Below are positions 1-8,429 of a DNA stretch of 12,924 nucleotides, piece by piece. The stretch spans positions 1 to 12,924 of the forward strand of contig DAIDJA010000015.1 of the NCBI GenBank assembly GCA_027451605.1, read 5' to 3'. Position numbers and translations under genes: made by a program. Every line of letters starts with the position of its first letter. Within the stretch, counting starts at the first letter, position 1. The stretch comes from Acidimicrobiales bacterium (GTDB lineage Bacteria > Actinomycetota > Acidimicrobiia > Acidimicrobiales > JABEUL01). Under the pieces are notes generated by a model. The model ran no database searches. It was not told where the DNA came from and worked only from the letters and a program-made list of their open reading frames with translations.

Positions 1-574
1 AAATGTCCTTGTTTGCAAACGCAACCAAGGGAATAGTGTCTCCCGGATGTGCGCTAACAACAACAACATCAAAGTTACTGGATAATCTTTTTAGTTTTTG
101 GGACGCAGCAAATAATGAAATACTATGCTTACCCAAAGAAATTATAGAGCCTCCCGAACTATTAATAGCATTTTCAAATTCAGCTGGAATACAATTCGAA
201 TTACCCGAAGTCAGGACTACCGAATGACTATTTGTGACATCTATTTTACAGATGCGCTGAATCCATAAAAAGTGCCCTCCGTGAGGATTAGCTCTTGTAA
301 TAACGTGCAAAATTCTAAGATTCGTTCGACGGTTGTGAGGAAAGTTAACTGGTTCCACACCTTCTGCATAATTGCTCTTTGCAATTTTAGTCAAAGAATT
401 TTCTAACTTCATTGATCTAAAAGTCCCCGGATTGTGATATGCAGTAACATCTGCACTAATTCCAGCCATATACATCGCCAAAGTCTTTAATCCAAAAAAA
501 GCAAATATTTCGCAAAACCTCTCTCCCAGTGACAGAATTATTTCGGCTAATTTGGCGTTGCTATATCGTTGCAT
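1..574 (-). CDS. Glycosyltransferase, GT4-type N-terminal domain (partial, runs off left edge)
   Basis: An open minus-strand frame of 191 codons without a stop runs from ATG at 574 to the window edge, so only the N-terminal part is present. The ATG follows an in-frame TAG by 15 nt and has an SD-like AAGGG about 9 nt upstream. After roughly 85 leading residues the protein shows a Rossmann start (LRILHVITRANPHGGH, residues 86-101) and later a strand with HPGD (about residues 170-189, VVVSAHPGDTIPLVAFANK). The first resembles the beta1 and glycine loop of GT-B glycosyltransferases. The second resembles the VHPYDxxPxLA segment of one branch of group-1 enzymes. The C-terminal nucleotide-sugar-binding half lies outside the window, so donor and acceptor cannot be named. 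A role in cell-surface or exopolysaccharide glycosylation is an inference from the family. Confidence 0.6.
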   Translation of the reverse strand, partial: MQRYSNAKLAEIILSLGERFCEIFAFFGLKTLAMYMAGISADVTAYHNPGTFRSMKLENSLTKIAKSNYAEGVEPVNFPHNRRTNLRILHVITRANPHGGHFLWIQRICKIDVTNSHSVVLTSGNSNCIPAEFENAINSSGGSIISLGKHSISLFAASQKLKRLSSNFDVVVVSAHPGDTIPLVAFANKDI

Positions 575-674
575 TTCGTTTGCCCTTATCTAGATATGAA
601 TTAAAAAAAGATTTTGTCGAATTTGTCTTTATATCATCATTAATCTGGTCGCTGAACAAATTTAATTATTTGTA

Positions 675-703
675 ATCATAATCTAAATATTCAATTTTCA
701 CAA
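675..703 (-). promoter_or_regulatory. Candidate promoter for the glycosyltransferase gene
   Basis: On the minus strand TTGTGA (703-698) and TATGAT (680-675) are separated by exactly 17 nt. They match the sigma-70-type consensus at 4/6 and 5/6 positions. Transcription would start near 668 and give a leader of about 90 nt before the ATG at 574. This is pattern matching in AT-rich DNA, where chance matches are common. Confidence 0.3.
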
Positions 704-784
704 AGGCTTGACGCTGATACTTATAATTTCTACATGCAAATAAATATTGCTACCGAATTTCTATGATAATTTTCATGTCTTAAA

Positions 785-802
785 TTGACTTTGACTTGTC
801 AA
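785..802. repeat. Tandem TTGACT repeat overlapping a TTGAC/GTCAA palindrome
   Basis: TTGACT occurs twice in tandem (785-790 and 791-796). The second copy is the left arm of TTGAC-TT-GTCAA (791-802), a 5-bp inverted repeat with a 2-nt centre. It lies about 100 bp beyond the addA stop and about 210 bp upstream of the glycosyltransferase. It could be an operator half-site arrangement or chance. On the minus strand TTGACA (802-797) looks like a -35 box, but no -10 follows at the right distance. Confidence 0.25.
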
Positions 803-900
803 GCACCAGTTCGATTTCGACATCAGACGATGGAAGAACAGCAATTTTATTTCGGCTTTAGCAAATTCGGGAGTTCCAAACTTATCGCAAAATCTTTTTC

Positions 901-3900
901 TTACAAATATGATTCTAAAAGTAATGGAAAATTAACTATTCTATCATGTAGGCCATTCAAACTTATCTTAATCTCACGCCAACCATTATTATTTAGTATT
1001 AAGAATACTACATCTACAATCCGTTTACCTGTAAGCACGCCCACCCCATAAGCATAAGCAAGACCTTGAGGTTCATAATCTTCAGTGAGACCCTCAAAAT
1101 CGGCTTCGTCCGTTAAACCTGTCGTCTTAAAGTCCACTACGGTCAAACCATCATCGGTCTCAATTAAGAGATCTACATAGCCTTCAAGCAGAACTCTTCT
1201 TCCTTGAGGAGTTAAAATAGGCAATCCTATGTATGTCTCTTTATAGTGTTTGCATTGCATCGCCTTAGATATGGTTTCTGATTGCAACGCATTATTTACC
1301 ATCTTTAATACGGTACTTTTTTGAGTTTCTATCTTAAATTCAACAACAGCTGCTGATACTGCACGATCAACATAATTTTGAGAGTCATTTGTCGGCATTG
1401 CATATAATTTTGAGAAATCCAACGTCTCCAGGACTTTATGTACTGCAGTCCCGATACTGGTTCCCATCAATCCTCTTGAAGAAACAGGGATCAAAGTTGC
1501 GAAATCTAATTTATTATCTTCAATAGAATTTGCAATTCCAGCCAGCGTAAGTTTTCTATTTAACTTACTGGGAGTTACAATTCGATTATCATCAAGGTGA
1601 CAATCTATCTCCGATTTTCGCTGAGCGACTTGAGTTAGAACATTACGGGCATCGATATTAGTATTTTCGCTCAAAACAGTATCAATACCTAAAGGCCGAA
1701 AATCACCCAAAAGCTTTTCAACGTCGCCTGTCGAAAGTTCTTCGGGGGAAATCGAATTATAAAGTTGGCTGATGATACTTATTGACTTCAGCTCCGAGTC
1801 AATCTCGGTTAACTGTTTCGATACGGTCTTTGTCTCATCGGTCTCATCTGATAATAATTGAAAGCAGTCGGCAAAATCTAAAAACAACAGATCTTTAGCC
1901 CTCGTAGCGGCAACATAAAGCTTCCGTATTGCCTCAAAGTCTATTTCATTTTGACTTAGCAATTTAGTATTTACGTCTTTGTTGAGTTGCACCTCAACAT
2001 TATATTCTCCGTTTTCCCCAAGGCAACATTCAGCCAATGGACTCTTCTCTGAAGTTGATTCTAGATTTTTTAGTCCGCTTAAAAATACGACTCCGTATTC
2101 AAGACCTTTAGCAGCATGTATGGTAACAAGTCTCACCGCATCATAATCATCTTCTAAAATTAACGCATCCTCGAAACTGGCTGAATTTGCTCTAAGGTAA
2201 TCAATCCAGTTCAACAACCTCGCCAAAGTGGGATTTCCGGATTGAACAAATTCATAAATTAGGTAAATAAAATTATTTAACTTGTTAATTTCAAATCGAT
2301 ATCTAGGATAAAACAATGCGGAAACTGATATATAAAAAGTTTCCAAAATCTCATCAAACACTTGGTCAAAAGGTAATCTTTGACACAGTTCGTTATAGTA
2401 AAGAACTAGTCGAATAATCTTATTATCTGATAAGTTTGGATCAGATTCAACATTTTTAGTTCCGTTAAATTTATCGATAAAGTTATATAGTTCTGATTCA
2501 CTTAAGCAATTTGGAAGATCCTGCAAGAGTCCCGTCCATGAGATTAAGTCAACCGGATCCAATATCACCTTCAAAAGGTGGATAACTGATTTAATTATTG
2601 ATGACTGAAATATATCATTCTTTAATTCATATTTGATCGGTATTGAATATGCCTCAAGAGCTGAGGCAATCTGGGGTACGGAGGTGCGGGACGGAACTAT
2701 AATTGCTATGTCAGAATATAAAACCGAATCAGATCCTGGGTTCAGTTTCACTTTATTGTCTACCAGATACCGGATTGTTCTGGCTATTGATTCGGAACTA
2801 TATTTTCTAAGCGTACCTACTTTCACTTTTGATTTGGCTTCTTTTTTGGTCGTATTTATGGAGATATCCTTATGATCAGATGAAATTGTCTCGACGGGAT
2901 CTGTTTCTTTATAAGTCAAATAGAAAACTTTCCGTACCGAATTGTCCTTAAATTCGCTAATTACATGCGGTGGCTTTGTAGAAACTAAGTTCTTTATATC
3001 GGTGAAATTGGAATCCAACGAAAACAGTTCGTTTATATGGTGATTTACCCAATTTATTATAGGCTCCTGTGATCTGAAATTAGATACCAAAGTTGCTTCT
3101 TCACATTTATCGTAATCTTTTAAATTTTCAGTAAATTGTTTTCTGGTCAAATGATATAGAGCCAAATTTGCATTTCTGAATGCATAAATAGACTGTTTTG
3201 GATCGCCTACATAAAACAGTTTCAAGTCATTGTTTGCCTCTTTTGCGCCCTTGATAATTAAATCTAAGAGCCCCGTCTGCAAATCATCGGTATCTTGATA
3301 TTCATCTACGGCAAGATATTTAAACTGCCGCCCAATGTCTCGTCTAACCCAATCAACTTCTTTTAAAAGCCTTACCGAGCAACTAAGGAGATCATCAAAG
3401 TTAAGAAACCCTTCTGAAAGCAAGTTCTGATGAAGTTCAACTAGTTTATTTACAACCTCATAAACCAGTAACTTAAAAAGATATGACTTAAAACTTTCAA
3501 TATTAGATTTAAGAGCCTTGACCTCGGAATTAATTTGAGGTTTACTGTCGCCGGGCCAATTATTCTTTAATCCGGAATTACCGACTGCCATTTTTATCGA
3601 ACCAAGTCGGGCAAATTTAGAATAAATTTGAATTGGATTGGTTTCTTCTGTATCAAAGTTTCTATCGGGCAAATTTAGATCATCTATTTCATTCAAAATC
3701 AACTCTGTCTTTTCAAAAAGAGAGTCTGAGTGATCCTTGCACGACCCAATTAGTTTCTTTACATTTCCGATGTTTATTAATATATCATCTACGGTTTTTA
3801 AAAGATATTTATGTACAACTGCGGAATTTACATTTTGCAAGTCTTTTTTTGACAGTAAATTGATTAGCCCCAATATCCAGTTGGCAACATTAGTATCGCC

Positions 3901-4401
3901 TAAGTCATAAGCTCTTTGGATTACCGCAAGAAACTCTGTATGATGCTGCTTAATATTAAAGTCAATCTCTTCATAGAGCCGATAAATTTCATAATCATTA
4001 CTTATGACCTTAAAGGAAAATGGGATATTGGCTTCAGTAGAATATCTGGAAAGTATTTGATAGGCAAATCCATGAATAGTACTTAATACAAAATCTTCAA
4101 TATGATCTATAGCGTATTTTAGATTTTCTTTCTCTGATAGAGTAAGTTCTGATTCTCTATATTTAACCTGTAAAAGACCAAACAGTTTTTCTTTAAGTTC
4201 ACCTGCGGCGGCTTCGGTAAAAGTAATGGCTACAATCTCTTCCGGCTTTGCAACTCCTGCCATTACTATAGAAACAATTCGACTAATTAATGTGGTAGTT
4301 TTCCCCGCTCCGGCTCCGGCTTCCACAAAAAAGGAATAATTTAGTTCATTTACAAGCCGTTTTCGAGTATCACTGTCGTTCAAATTCAATTTGTCACCCA
4401 T
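901..4401 (-). CDS. addA: UvrD/RecB-like helicase-nuclease subunit (AddA/AdnB type)
   Basis: ATP-dependent 3'-5' translocase and nuclease subunit of a cytoplasmic double-strand-break end-resection complex. Superfamily 1 motifs are complete and in order: Walker A AGAGAGKTT (residues 28-36, K34), motif Ia ITFTEAAAGELK (59-70), motif II DEYQDT (366-371), motif III VGDPKQSIYAFR (398-409), motif IV NFRS (441-444), motif V VTIHAAKGLEY (759-769) and motif VI YVAATRAKD (829-837). The C-terminal RecB-family nuclease keeps its key residues: GTAVHKVLE (H988), GYVDLL (D1077), VVDFKT (D1090, K1092) and a QxxxY motif (Q1112-Y1116). The length of 1166 aa is normal for AddA. The ATG overlaps the end of addB by 8 bp, so translational coupling and a 1:1 complex are likely. 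AddA and AdnB are hard to separate by eye; helicase-nuclease identity is secure. Confidence 0.92.
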   Translation of the reverse strand: MGDKLNLNDSDTRKRLVNELNYSFFVEAGAGAGKTTTLISRIVSIVMAGVAKPEEIVAITFTEAAAGELKEKLFGLLQVKYRESELTLSEKENLKYAIDHIEDFVLSTIHGFAYQILSRYSTEANIPFSFKVISNDYEIYRLYEEIDFNIKQHHTEFLAVIQRAYDLGDTNVANWILGLINLLSKKDLQNVNSAVVHKYLLKTVDDILINIGNVKKLIGSCKDHSDSLFEKTELILNEIDDLNLPDRNFDTEETNPIQIYSKFARLGSIKMAVGNSGLKNNWPGDSKPQINSEVKALKSNIESFKSYLFKLLVYEVVNKLVELHQNLLSEGFLNFDDLLSCSVRLLKEVDWVRRDIGRQFKYLAVDEYQDTDDLQTGLLDLIIKGAKEANNDLKLFYVGDPKQSIYAFRNANLALYHLTRKQFTENLKDYDKCEEATLVSNFRSQEPIINWVNHHINELFSLDSNFTDIKNLVSTKPPHVISEFKDNSVRKVFYLTYKETDPVETISSDHKDISINTTKKEAKSKVKVGTLRKYSSESIARTIRYLVDNKVKLNPGSDSVLYSDIAIIVPSRTSVPQIASALEAYSIPIKYELKNDIFQSSIIKSVIHLLKVILDPVDLISWTGLLQDLPNCLSESELYNFIDKFNGTKNVESDPNLSDNKIIRLVLYYNELCQRLPFDQVFDEILETFYISVSALFYPRYRFEINKLNNFIYLIYEFVQSGNPTLARLLNWIDYLRANSASFEDALILEDDYDAVRLVTIHAAKGLEYGVVFLSGLKNLESTSEKSPLAECCLGENGEYNVEVQLNKDVNTKLLSQNEIDFEAIRKLYVAATRAKDLLFLDFADCFQLLSDETDETKTVSKQLTEIDSELKSISIISQLYNSISPEELSTGDVEKLLGDFRPLGIDTVLSENTNIDARNVLTQVAQRKSEIDCHLDDNRIVTPSKLNRKLTLAGIANSIEDNKLDFATLIPVSSRGLMGTSIGTAVHKVLETLDFSKLYAMPTNDSQNYVDRAVSAAVVEFKIETQKSTVLKMVNNALQSETISKAMQCKHYKETYIGLPILTPQGRRVLLEGYVDLLIETDDGLTVVDFKTTGLTDEADFEGLTEDYEPQGLAYAYGVGVLTGKRIVDVVFLILNNNGWREIKISLNGLHDRIVNFPLLLESYL

Positions 4402-7400
4402 TCCTGAATTCCGTTACGCTGTTGTGGTTAAGTTGGCCTATTTTAGAATCAAGATATTTCACCTTCCAGTTGGGGTTACTCTTGTCTTTACAGATGTTTG
4501 CAAAACTGCAAAATTCACATTTTTTATCATTACCGCTCTCATTTCCTAACTTTGAGAGAGGTAAGGCCGGAAATTCATTTGCCAATATTCCCTCAATGGT
4601 AGTGCTTACCAAATTCGTAACGTCTTGCATAATAGATTCGTTTAAATCACCATTTACGGAATTAATCGGCGTAAGAAAAGGAAACTCATAGCTGAAACGA
4701 ACTTTACTTGGATCTACCGGTTGAGTTCGATATAGTAACCATCCATAAAACAGATTCTGTAATATATCGGGGTTTTCAAAATAAGTCACAAGTGAGAGTC
4801 TTTTGGCCGGAGTTGCAAATTTATTGTTCACACTTGTCACTTTTGTTGTCGACTTATAATCTCTAATAATTGCAAAATGTGGTTTTAAAAGGTCATATCT
4901 GTCAATTCTTCCATTTACTTTAAAGCTTTTGTCTCCAAGCTCAAAATTTATTTCTATATCCTTTTCGGATTCAATGGCATGTAATCCATCATCAAGACAT
5001 TGCTTTAACTCAACAAGCTGATACCCTAAAAATTTCATTAAGGCTTCGGTCTGGTCTTCTAGGACGGCCTTTTCATATTCATCCAATTCCGGTAATTTAA
5101 AAACGCCAATATATTCTTCTATGGTCTTTCTTAAAAGGCGGTTGGCCTTATCTGAACCGGTTAGCCAATCATCGACATTGTTCAAATTGTTGGCTAACTT
5201 CTTGTTGAAATACTGCATGGCTTTAGCTAATGCGTTGCCTTTATCCAGAGGAGACAGTGGGCTCACACCGACGGTAGGCTGTTTGAGCTTTAATACGTTT
5301 GAGTAAAAATACTTTTTAGGGCAATACAGGTAATCCTTTAATTTATAAAATGTAAGCACAAAAGAATTATTTAGAATTGGCTTGTCCAACCGCTCAGTCA
5401 TATTCAATTTTTTTAATTTATAATTATTTTCAAATAGCACTGAGGTATCGGATGTTAAAGCATAGGGATCTACCCTGAAAGACGCGTGTTTGAAAAATTC
5501 AATTTCCGGAGATTCTGTAATCATACCAGGGTTTTTTGCATATGAACTTTTTAATGCGTCACCTTCGTTTAACCATTTATCTAAGTTTCTAATCAAAAAA
5601 TTGTAATATGATTTATACTTATTAACGTATGGTTTTTCTTCGAGTCGATATATCTCACTTGTTAAAATGCTGTAGTTAACGTCTGACTTTTCTTGAACCC
5701 CTTGCATCTCACCCATATAAGAAAGCATAAATCTGGATATAACGCTACTTTTTCCTGAAGTCAATTTATTCAGCGAGCAAAAAAACTTGACAGTTTTACA
5801 CGATCGAACTGCACTTTCCATTAAAAGATATTGGTTTAAAGTCTTAGTTCTGGAATCTTCCACAATTAATTCTGACAGTAACGGCGGAAGCATTATATCA
5901 TCCGAATTTATAGAAGGTACGTTCCCTTCTACAAAATTGGTGACATAAAACATACTTGCTGAAACTCCACCTGATCCGCTTAGATAATTTATCTGAACAC
6001 CGTTTCCTGTCACCGGAATGGCCGACCAGTTTTGCGACAGAAAATTTCTAAGAACCTGTAGGACGTGTAATTTAGAAGCCTCAAAAATTCTTGAGTCCAG
6101 CTGTTCCAAATCCTTTAAAAAGTTATTCAGACTATGTAAAGCATTTAACTGCTGAGGTGTTGAAAACTGTTTAGAATCATCAATGTATTGTCCAAAAAAG
6201 CGATCCCTAAACCGCTTGAGCCATTCAATCGCTTGGCTCCAACTTTCGACTGTATCAATTTCGGCAACTTCGGTTTTAAATTTTTCCAAATTTTCATAAG
6301 TCGCATAAACTGATTCGGGGTTAATATTGGTATTCGAATTCAAAGCAGATCTAATGTTCAAAGATTCTTCGGTATTTGAACCGAATATTTTATCAAAAAC
6401 TCCGCTTCCTAAAACAGAAAGCAGTTCCCAAAGCTCAAACCCCTTATACCCGCTTTCAATGTAAACCACAAATCGATCCAAAACCATCCCGGTATATGAA
6501 TCAGACATCTTAGTTCTTATATATCCGTTACATGCAATTTGAGACCTAGCCAAAGCCTGTAATATCGTTCTTCCGTATAGTTCGTCCTGGGCCATGACGG
6601 CTAAATCATACGGGGTATAACCCGACATCAAATCCGAACATATCTCATAATTTAACGCCGTAACTTCAGTTGCTATATCCGAAGTAATTATAAATTTGAA
6701 GTCAGGCAAATCTGATTTAAGAGATCCTCCCTTGTACAGATCAGATAATATTAAATCTTCTTTATCGGAATTTTCATCATCGTAAATGCTACAAATTGGT
6801 TTAAGAGTTTTGCAATGTATATATTCTTCAACTTCGGACACAGGAGAGCTTCCGACGATAAATTTAAAATTCGGTCTAATGTGGGTCGGAATTTTAGTCA
6901 GTAGATCAATCAATCGTGTCATGGAATTTTGCCCCAGTAACTCCGGTAGATAGAAAATAGCGGGGGGAAATAAAGTAACTTCTTCAAAAGCTTCGGGATT
7001 TAGACTTTGGCTATTTAAAGAGGCAAATTTAGTTAATGTATATCCCAGCTGCAACAACTGTGAAACAACTCCTCTATATAAAGAAATTAAGCTTGCGGTT
7101 TTCTTGTCAAATGTCCGTTCTGTTGAATTTGTAAAATTTTGGTTTAAGAATTCATAAAACTTTGTGCTTGAGTCAAGCTCAGCTAAGATACCGGCTAATT
7201 TGTTGCGAGTGGGGAGGTGTTCTCTAAAGCCGTAGAAATATGAACCGGGATCCGAATTAAGACAATTCCAAATTACTGCATCCACCAACAGACTTGAGGC
7301 AACCTTATTGCCAGTTGACAGCACTTGACTATAAAAACTTTCAAAGTCTTCGAAGGTGATATTTAATAATCCTCTTTGTTTGTCGCTCCCATTCACTTCA

Positions 7401-7561
7401 AAAGTTCTAAGAAGACTATGCCGTAGGTAGAGTGCTTTCGGCTTTGAATCCACCACAACCTTCACGCTTGCGAAAGGATTTTCGTTTTTAAAATCGTTAA
7501 TTAAATCGACAAGGACACTAAGACTCTGAGAACCATAGTTAACCTTATATACAGTCGGCAT
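4394..7561 (-). CDS. addB: AddB/AdnA-like subunit: degenerate helicase plus Fe-S-type PD-(D/E)XK nuclease
   Basis: Partner subunit (1055 aa) of the helicase-nuclease encoded immediately downstream. The C-terminal third is a RecB-type nuclease: GRIDR (D887), RDYKS (D901, K903) and QxxxY (Q935-Y939). Four cysteines are spaced like the AddB iron-sulfur staple: C747 before the nuclease core, then C1015-x2-C1018-x5-C1024 after it. The N-terminal region has the layout of an AddB/RecC-type helicase fold. However, where a Walker A loop is expected after beta1 (residues 34-50) it reads VVVDSKPKALYLRHSL, with no GKT, so this subunit probably does not hydrolyse ATP and may instead scan or hold DNA. The family's GTxxH motif seems to be GNALA (775-779), with Ala at the His position. 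The ATG at 7561 lacks an SD and may begin a leaderless message. AdnA of Actinobacteria is the alternative name. Confidence 0.8.
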   Translation of the reverse strand: MPTVYKVNYGSQSLSVLVDLINDFKNENPFASVKVVVDSKPKALYLRHSLLRTFEVNGSDKQRGLLNITFEDFESFYSQVLSTGNKVASSLLVDAVIWNCLNSDPGSYFYGFREHLPTRNKLAGILAELDSSTKFYEFLNQNFTNSTERTFDKKTASLISLYRGVVSQLLQLGYTLTKFASLNSQSLNPEAFEEVTLFPPAIFYLPELLGQNSMTRLIDLLTKIPTHIRPNFKFIVGSSPVSEVEEYIHCKTLKPICSIYDDENSDKEDLILSDLYKGGSLKSDLPDFKFIITSDIATEVTALNYEICSDLMSGYTPYDLAVMAQDELYGRTILQALARSQIACNGYIRTKMSDSYTGMVLDRFVVYIESGYKGFELWELLSVLGSGVFDKIFGSNTEESLNIRSALNSNTNINPESVYATYENLEKFKTEVAEIDTVESWSQAIEWLKRFRDRFFGQYIDDSKQFSTPQQLNALHSLNNFLKDLEQLDSRIFEASKLHVLQVLRNFLSQNWSAIPVTGNGVQINYLSGSGGVSASMFYVTNFVEGNVPSINSDDIMLPPLLSELIVEDSRTKTLNQYLLMESAVRSCKTVKFFCSLNKLTSGKSSVISRFMLSYMGEMQGVQEKSDVNYSILTSEIYRLEEKPYVNKYKSYYNFLIRNLDKWLNEGDALKSSYAKNPGMITESPEIEFFKHASFRVDPYALTSDTSVLFENNYKLKKLNMTERLDKPILNNSFVLTFYKLKDYLYCPKKYFYSNVLKLKQPTVGVSPLSPLDKGNALAKAMQYFNKKLANNLNNVDDWLTGSDKANRLLRKTIEEYIGVFKLPELDEYEKAVLEDQTEALMKFLGYQLVELKQCLDDGLHAIESEKDIEINFELGDKSFKVNGRIDRYDLLKPHFAIIRDYKSTTKVTSVNNKFATPAKRLSLVTYFENPDILQNLFYGWLLYRTQPVDPSKVRFSYEFPFLTPINSVNGDLNESIMQDVTNLVSTTIEGILANEFPALPLSKLGNESGNDKKCEFCSFANICKDKSNPNWKVKYLDSKIGQLNHNSVTEFRNG

Positions 7562-7573
7562 ATTTCAACTATA
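7562..7573 (-). promoter_or_regulatory. Candidate -10 box for a leaderless addB transcript
   Basis: TATAGT (7573-7568 on the minus strand, 5/6 to TATAAT) is followed by exactly 6 nt and then the addB ATG, so transcription would begin at or next to the start codon. No SD is present in the preceding bases. No convincing -35 box is visible. The same geometry occurs before the HAD gene, which raises the likelihood for both. Confidence 0.4.
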
Positions 7574-7576
7574 TAC

Positions 7577-7620
7577 AAAAACTGCTACAAATTTGGGATG
7601 TAACCTATTTCAAAGCAGTT
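7577..7620 (-). terminator. Possible intrinsic terminator after the SDR gene
   Basis: AACTGCT (7580-7586) and AGCAGTT (7614-7620) are perfect 7-bp inverted repeats. AAAT (7589-7592) and ATTT (7607-7610) extend the stem after a bulge. Read on the minus strand, the closing arm runs into TTTTT (7581-7577). The hairpin starts about 30 nt after the SDR stop and ends 15 nt before the addB ATG. It is AT-rich with a long inner loop and a short T-run, so it would be a weak terminator or attenuator. Confidence 0.4.
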
Positions 7621-7649
7621 AAATACGTTGAAAATTTTAAAGATGTTGT

Positions 7650-8399
7650 CTAATTGGACGGTCCGGGTATATTTCTAAATTGAAACGGTTCGCTGATTCT
7701 TCCCGGAATGACATACCAACAGTTCCCACTTTGATCGGACTCTAATATCATCTCAAAGGTATCTGCCACATCCGATACATCCAGTATCGGAAAATTGGCC
7801 TGCACCAAAAACTCCTTAGCCATTGCGATAATATCTGTATCTACAAAAGAAGGACAAAGTGCGTTTATTTCGATCCTTGTTTCGTTTAAATAGTTTGGAC
7901 CGACTGCTCTTACAAGACCCACCACACCGTGCTTTGTTATCGTATAAAATGGATCCAGCGACAATCCCATCAGTCCGGCTATCGAAGCAGTAGCTATAAT
8001 TTTCCCTCCATTCAACTTAAGCATTTGAGTAATCGCGGCATCCATTCCATATACCACTCCATCTAAGTTGATGGAAGCAATTTTCTTGTAAGCAGCAATA
8101 GTATTTGCCGCACCAAATGTTACCCCGCTTGCGATGCCGGCATTTAAGTGTACAATATCTAAACTCCCAAAAGTGTCTACTGTAAATTGCATTAAATCAG
8201 CACTGTCTTTTTCAACTGCCACATCACAGTGAATAAATCGTGCGTTTATTTCAGCGGCGGTGGAGGTTCCCAGATCATCGTCGATGTCGCCAATCACTAC
8301 CGAAGCACCGTTAGATGCAAGTCTAGAGGCTACAGCCCGACCGATACCTTTGGCGCCGCCCGTAACAACTGCGACTTTGCCTTCATATTTTCCGCTCAT
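7650..8399 (-). CDS. Short-chain dehydrogenase/reductase (SDR), classical type
   Basis: NAD(P)-dependent oxidoreductase of 249 aa, the usual length for a classical SDR. The cofactor motif is TGGAKGIG (residues 13-20). D38 at the end of beta2 favours NAD(H) over NADP(H). The structural NNAG motif reads LNAG (85-88). The catalytic tetrad is complete: N111, S139, Y152 and K156 (YTITK). The start has a strong SD (AAGGAG, 4 nt before ATG), 30 nt after the acyl-CoA dehydrogenase stop, so the gene is the last of the operon. In the Pseudomonas lva pathway an SDR-family reductase interconverts 4-oxoacyl-CoA and 4-hydroxyacyl-CoA. By analogy this enzyme may act on a hydroxyacyl or oxoacyl thioester made or used by its neighbours. 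The substrate cannot be read from sequence, and a 3-hydroxyacyl-CoA dehydrogenase role is an alternative. Confidence 0.88.
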   Translation of the reverse strand: MSGKYEGKVAVVTGGAKGIGRAVASRLASNGASVVIGDIDDDLGTSTAAEINARFIHCDVAVEKDSADLMQFTVDTFGSLDIVHLNAGIASGVTFGAANTIAAYKKIASINLDGVVYGMDAAITQMLKLNGGKIIATASIAGLMGLSLDPFYTITKHGVVGLVRAVGPNYLNETRIEINALCPSFVDTDIIAMAKEFLVQANFPILDVSDVADTFEMILESDQSGNCWYVIPGRISEPFQFRNIPGPSN

Positions 8400-8429
8400 T
8401 TTTCTCCTTTTTTGTATCTTTTATAAATA

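Larger units (their letters stand above)
575..900. other. Non-coding gap between the glycosyltransferase and addA
   Basis: This 326-base stretch lies between the stop of addA (901) and the start of the glycosyltransferase (574), both on the minus strand. I find no credible open frame; the plus-strand frame that begins at 785 is a shadow of the addA end. It is very AT-rich and contains the candidate promoter at 675-703 and the small repeat/palindrome at 785-802. I see no strong hairpin with a T-run that would serve as an addA terminator. Confidence 0.6.

Noticed and set aside
3..227. Plus-strand open frame of 74 codons
   Set aside because: It lies opposite the partial glycosyltransferase, which has a longer frame and recognisable motifs; the plus-strand product is low-complexity and matches nothing I know.
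735..751. Small inverted repeat GCAA...TTGC in the left intergenic region
   Set aside because: Only 4 bp pair in very AT-rich DNA, and no T-run or gene context supports a function.
785..1051. Plus-strand open frame of 88 codons spanning the addA end
   Set aside because: It starts at a TTG in the palindrome, half of it is antisense to the addA C-terminus, and it has no SD or recognisable domain.
901..7561. Phage-defence helicase-nuclease system
   Set aside because: The two subunits have the size, order, overlap and motifs of the housekeeping AddAB/AdnAB recombination complex; no defence-specific extra domain or neighbour is visible.
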